64,000 nucleotides of DNA from positions 248,001 to 312,000 of the forward strand of contig NZ_PDKS01000001.1 in NCBI RefSeq assembly GCF_002933335.1, given 5' to 3'. Below are positions 61,679 through 64,000 of this stretch, piece after piece. The stretch's first letter is position 1; each line of letters opens with the position of its first letter. This stretch comes from Candidatus Pantoea edessiphila (lineage in GTDB: Bacteria > Pseudomonadota > Gammaproteobacteria > Enterobacterales > Enterobacteriaceae). The translations under genes and the position numbers were made by a program. Under the pieces are notes generated by a model. It worked only from the letters and a program-made list of their open reading frames with translations, did not search any database and had not been told where the DNA came from.

Positions 61679-62412
61679 TTAATACTCGATAAATCAACAA
61701 AATGAATTCATATTAAAATTATCAAGATGATAACATAATCTATATTATTTATTACATATAAACTTTTATATATTACTCACACTAATAAAAAATAAAACAT
61801 TATCTAGTAGCCTATAATATTATAAATATTTAATAATATCTCTAAATAAAATTTATATAATTCTATATGATGTACAATACAGATTAAGATTATTGTAATA
61901 AGAATTATTGTAATTAATAATACACATTTTGCCCTTGCTAATTTTGTATAGTATATCATTTTATGATTGATTATCCAAATATCTTTATTTTTTTTTATTC
62001 TAAATAAACAACATGTTGTAATTTATATACTATAATTGCATGTTTTCAATAACTGATTATAATTATAAATGAAAAATTGTACGAAAAAATCATTTTAAAT
62101 TTATTTTTTTAAAAAATTTAAATGATATAAAATAATCATTTAGTACGAAATATCACTACATGATAATTACACAGTATAACATTATTGATATAAATAATAT
62201 CTGCTACATCGATACATTATCAATAATTATTTTTTGTTAAAGTAAACAATAAAATTAATAATTTTTATTAATCAAAAAAATATTTTGATAAGTACTACAC
62301 TCACAAGTCGAATGATAAGTAAATCATATAAACTAAATAAGGATAATTCGTAATCTGTATGTATTATTAATAAATGACCTAATTAAATGTTTGCTACAGG
62401 AGAAGTAGAATT
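61679..62412. other. Gene-free AT-rich spacer between trxB and yohD
   Basis: These 734 bases show no recognisable gene. lrp, ftsK, lolA and rarA neighbour trxB in E. coli and are absent. A clear ribosome-binding site for yohD lies at its right end. Confidence 0.55.
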
Positions 62413-62988
62413 TTGCACTTAAATATTAGAGGATTAATAAGTCAATATGGATATTTAGCGCTGTTTATTGGGTCTATAGCGGAAGGAGAAACTTTTACAC
62501 TAATAGGTGGTATTACAGTTCATGAAGGATTATTGAATTTTACAGGAGTAATACTATCAACTATGTTCGGAGGCATACTCGGAGATCAATTACTTTATTG
62601 GATAGGACGAAAATATGGAACAAGAATAATACAAAAATTAAAAAAATATAAAAACAAAGTAATTAAAGCAAGAAAATTAATAAAAAGACAGCCTGTCTTA
62701 TTTGTTATTGGGGTTAGATTTATGTATGGTTTTCGTATTATTGGTCCTATTATTATAGGTGCAAGTCGTTTAAATTCAATGAAATTTTTTATATTAAATG
62801 TGGTAGGAGCTGCTATATGGTCAATTATATTTATAACTATTGGCTATTATGCAGGAGGTGTTGTTATACCTTGGGTATATAAAATTGATCAGCATATAAA
62901 ATATATATTATTGATATCTGTTGTTATAATATTTTTATCGATAATAAGTTATACTATTTATTCATTGTTTTATAAAAAATATAAATAA
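62413..62988 (+). CDS. yohD: DedA-family inner-membrane protein YohD
   Basis: This has 191 residues (E. coli YohD 192) with about four or five membrane helices. Family features are GSIAEGETFTLIGG, the FGGILGDQLLYWIGRKYG block, and RFMYGFRIIGPIIIGAS, which carries the conserved Arg and Gly of DedA proteins. YohD matches better than DedA, YqjA or YabI. DedA proteins are linked to lipid-carrier or phospholipid flipping and proton-motive force; the exact role of YohD is unknown. The start is TTG at 62413, set by AGGAG at 62398-62402. Its E. coli location is far away, so it has been moved. Confidence 0.92.
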   Translation: MHLNIRGLISQYGYLALFIGSIAEGETFTLIGGITVHEGLLNFTGVILSTMFGGILGDQLLYWIGRKYGTRIIQKLKKYKNKVIKARKLIKRQPVLFVIGVRFMYGFRIIGPIIIGASRLNSMKFFILNVVGAAIWSIIFITIGYYAGGVVIPWVYKIDQHIKYILLISVVIIFLSIISYTIYSLFYKKYK

Positions 62989-63078
62989 ACTATTTTATTT
63001 AAGATATCAACTTAAGTATATTTCATTAGTTTTATCAAGTAAAATTCAAAATCATTTTTTTTATTATCTATCATTATA

Positions 63079-63155
63079 AATGATATCAAACAATATTCAA
63101 AATAACTATGAATATTTAATGATATCAAACAATTTCACAATAACTATGAATATTT
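63079..63155. repeat. Near-perfect 38/39-base tandem duplication
   Basis: A 39-base unit (63079-63117) beginning AATGATATCAAACAAT is followed by a 38-base copy (63118-63155) with a few differences, both ending AACTATGAATATTT. It lies between yohD and ybhL. Confidence 0.92.
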
Positions 63156-63209
63156 AATGAATAATAGTTAATTATATACAATAAGTTTCATATTTTGAGG
63201 ATAGTTTTA

Positions 63210-63250
63210 TCTCCCTCTCCCCATGTATTTAATTATAGGAGATAGGGAGT
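63210..63250 (-). terminator. Candidate ybhL terminator
   Basis: CTCCCTCTCC (63211-63220) pairs with GGAGATAGGGAG (63238-63249), with a small bulge. It is unusually G+C-rich for this DNA and lies just past the ybhL stop. The T run is poor. Confidence 0.55.
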
Positions 63251-63258
63251 ACAATTAT

Positions 63259-63966
63259 TTACTTATTACGATCTCCGAAAATTCTAAGCAATAAAGTAAA
63301 TAGATTAATAAAATCTAAATATAAAATAAGAGCACCTACTATCGAATTACGGCGCAAACTGTTGTTATCATTTATATCGATTTGATTAGCAATAATTTTT
63401 AGCTTTTGAGTATCATATGCTGTCAAGCCAACAAATAGTAAAATACTAATACATGTTAAAAGCCAAGTTAATAAAGAATTTTTTAAGAGAATATTTATTA
63501 TTGAAGATATTAAAACACCAATTAGACCCATAATTAATATATTGTTGAAACTACTCAAATCTCTTTTAGTAGTGTAACCATAAATACTCATAGTACCAAA
63601 CATCATGGAAGATATACAAAAGGTAGTAACAATAGAAGAATTAGTATAGAATAAAAAAATGCACGACATGACTAATCCAGTCAGCATAGAATAAAACATA
63701 AACATCCCTGTAGTTACTGCGCTACTAAAGTTAATTATTGAATTAGAAATAAAAATAGATAAAAATAATTGTATAATAACTAATGAAAAAAAAATATTTT
63801 TATTACCAAAAATAAAATTTATTATTGGACTATGAGCAGTTAACCAAGCGACAAAGGATGTTAGTATTAAACCACATGCCATCCATCCATATACTTGAGT
63901 CATATAAATATGTAGTTCTCTTGATGATTGCTGTACAATTGAATCACTTTGTGAGTATCGATGCAT
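63259..63966 (-). CDS. ybhL: Bax-inhibitor-1 family inner-membrane protein YbhL
   Basis: This has 235 residues (E. coli YbhL 234) and seven membrane segments. It starts MHRYSQSDSIVQQSSRELHIYMTQVYGWM, matching YbhL rather than the paralogue YccA, and keeps FGTMSIYGYTTKRDLS, VGLTAYDTQKLK and ALILYLDFINLFTLLLRIFG. The conserved aspartates of the C-terminal part are the calcium-leak/pH-sensor residues in family members. The function in bacteria is uncertain. AGAGGT precedes the ATG. In E. coli the gene follows moaABCDE, which would lie just outside this window. Confidence 0.94.
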   Translation of the reverse strand: MHRYSQSDSIVQQSSRELHIYMTQVYGWMACGLILTSFVAWLTAHSPIINFIFGNKNIFFSLVIIQLFLSIFISNSIINFSSAVTTGMFMFYSMLTGLVMSCIFLFYTNSSIVTTFCISSMMFGTMSIYGYTTKRDLSSFNNILIMGLIGVLISSIINILLKNSLLTWLLTCISILLFVGLTAYDTQKLKIIANQIDINDNNSLRRNSIVGALILYLDFINLFTLLLRIFGDRNK

Positions 63967-64000
63967 GACTTATACCTCTTTCAATAAAGATAAAAATATC

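Overview
The window is a very AT-rich, gene-dense stretch of chromosome from a gammaproteobacterium of the Enterobacterales. Nearly every gene is a full-length orthologue of an Escherichia coli gene, but the set is heavily thinned. The gene order follows the E. coli map in long blocks, with whole neighbourhoods deleted between survivors. Low G+C, AT-rich spacers, one eroding pseudogene, absence of any IS element or prophage, and loss of most regulators point to a long-term, probably insect-associated, symbiont with a reduced genome. I cannot name the genus from sequence alone. The deletion of the whole flagellar flg cluster between rne and murJ argues against lineages that keep it there.

Layout. 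1-6.5 kb: mnmA (5' end outside the window), purB, and the complete spermidine/putrescine importer potABCD. 6.8-16.9 kb and on to 18.4 kb: mfd (+), then a minus-strand run of hinT, ptsG, ycfH (tatD family), holB, tmk, acpP, fabG, fabD, fabH and rpmF. fabF, pabC, yceG, plsX and yceD are missing from this run. 18.7-27.2 kb: rluC, rne, murJ, pyrC, trhO. 27.7-29.3 kb: tRNA-Leu(UAA), tRNA-Cys(GCA), pgsA, tRNA-Ser(UGA) and tusE. 30-43.5 kb: ompA, lonH, pqiABC, pyrD, asnS, ompF, aspC and gloC. 43.6-50.9 kb: ycaR (short, easily overlooked), ihfB, rpsA, cmk, aroA, serC, serS. 51-64 kb: dps, ompX, a 1.46 kb gene-free stretch, hns, moeA-moeB, dacC, an nfsA relic, rimK, infA, trxB, yohD and ybhL.

How the genes work together. 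MnmA and TusE belong to one sulfur-relay pathway for 2-thiouridine at the wobble base of tRNA. TrhO, RluC and RimK add further RNA or ribosome modifications. AcpP, FabG, FabD and FabH give initiation and elongation of fatty acid synthesis, and PgsA starts phosphatidylglycerol synthesis. AroA, SerC and AspC cover amino-acid synthesis; PurB, PyrC, PyrD, Cmk and Tmk cover nucleotides. Three outer-membrane proteins (OmpA, OmpF, OmpX), the PqiABC lipid-transport system, MurJ and DacC show that a real cell envelope is kept.

Most unusual features. The OmpF porin carries ten tandem copies of an 8-residue repeat, differing only at one synonymous position, inside a predicted external loop. nfsA is present as a recognisable relic exactly where E. 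coli has it. RNase E keeps its membrane-anchor helix and its extreme C-terminal PNPase-binding motif although the rest of its scaffold has drifted. Perfect short tandem duplications recur in spacers, two of them over ribosome-binding sites. I found no new defence, mobile or biosynthetic system; the porin repeat is the best candidate for something undescribed.
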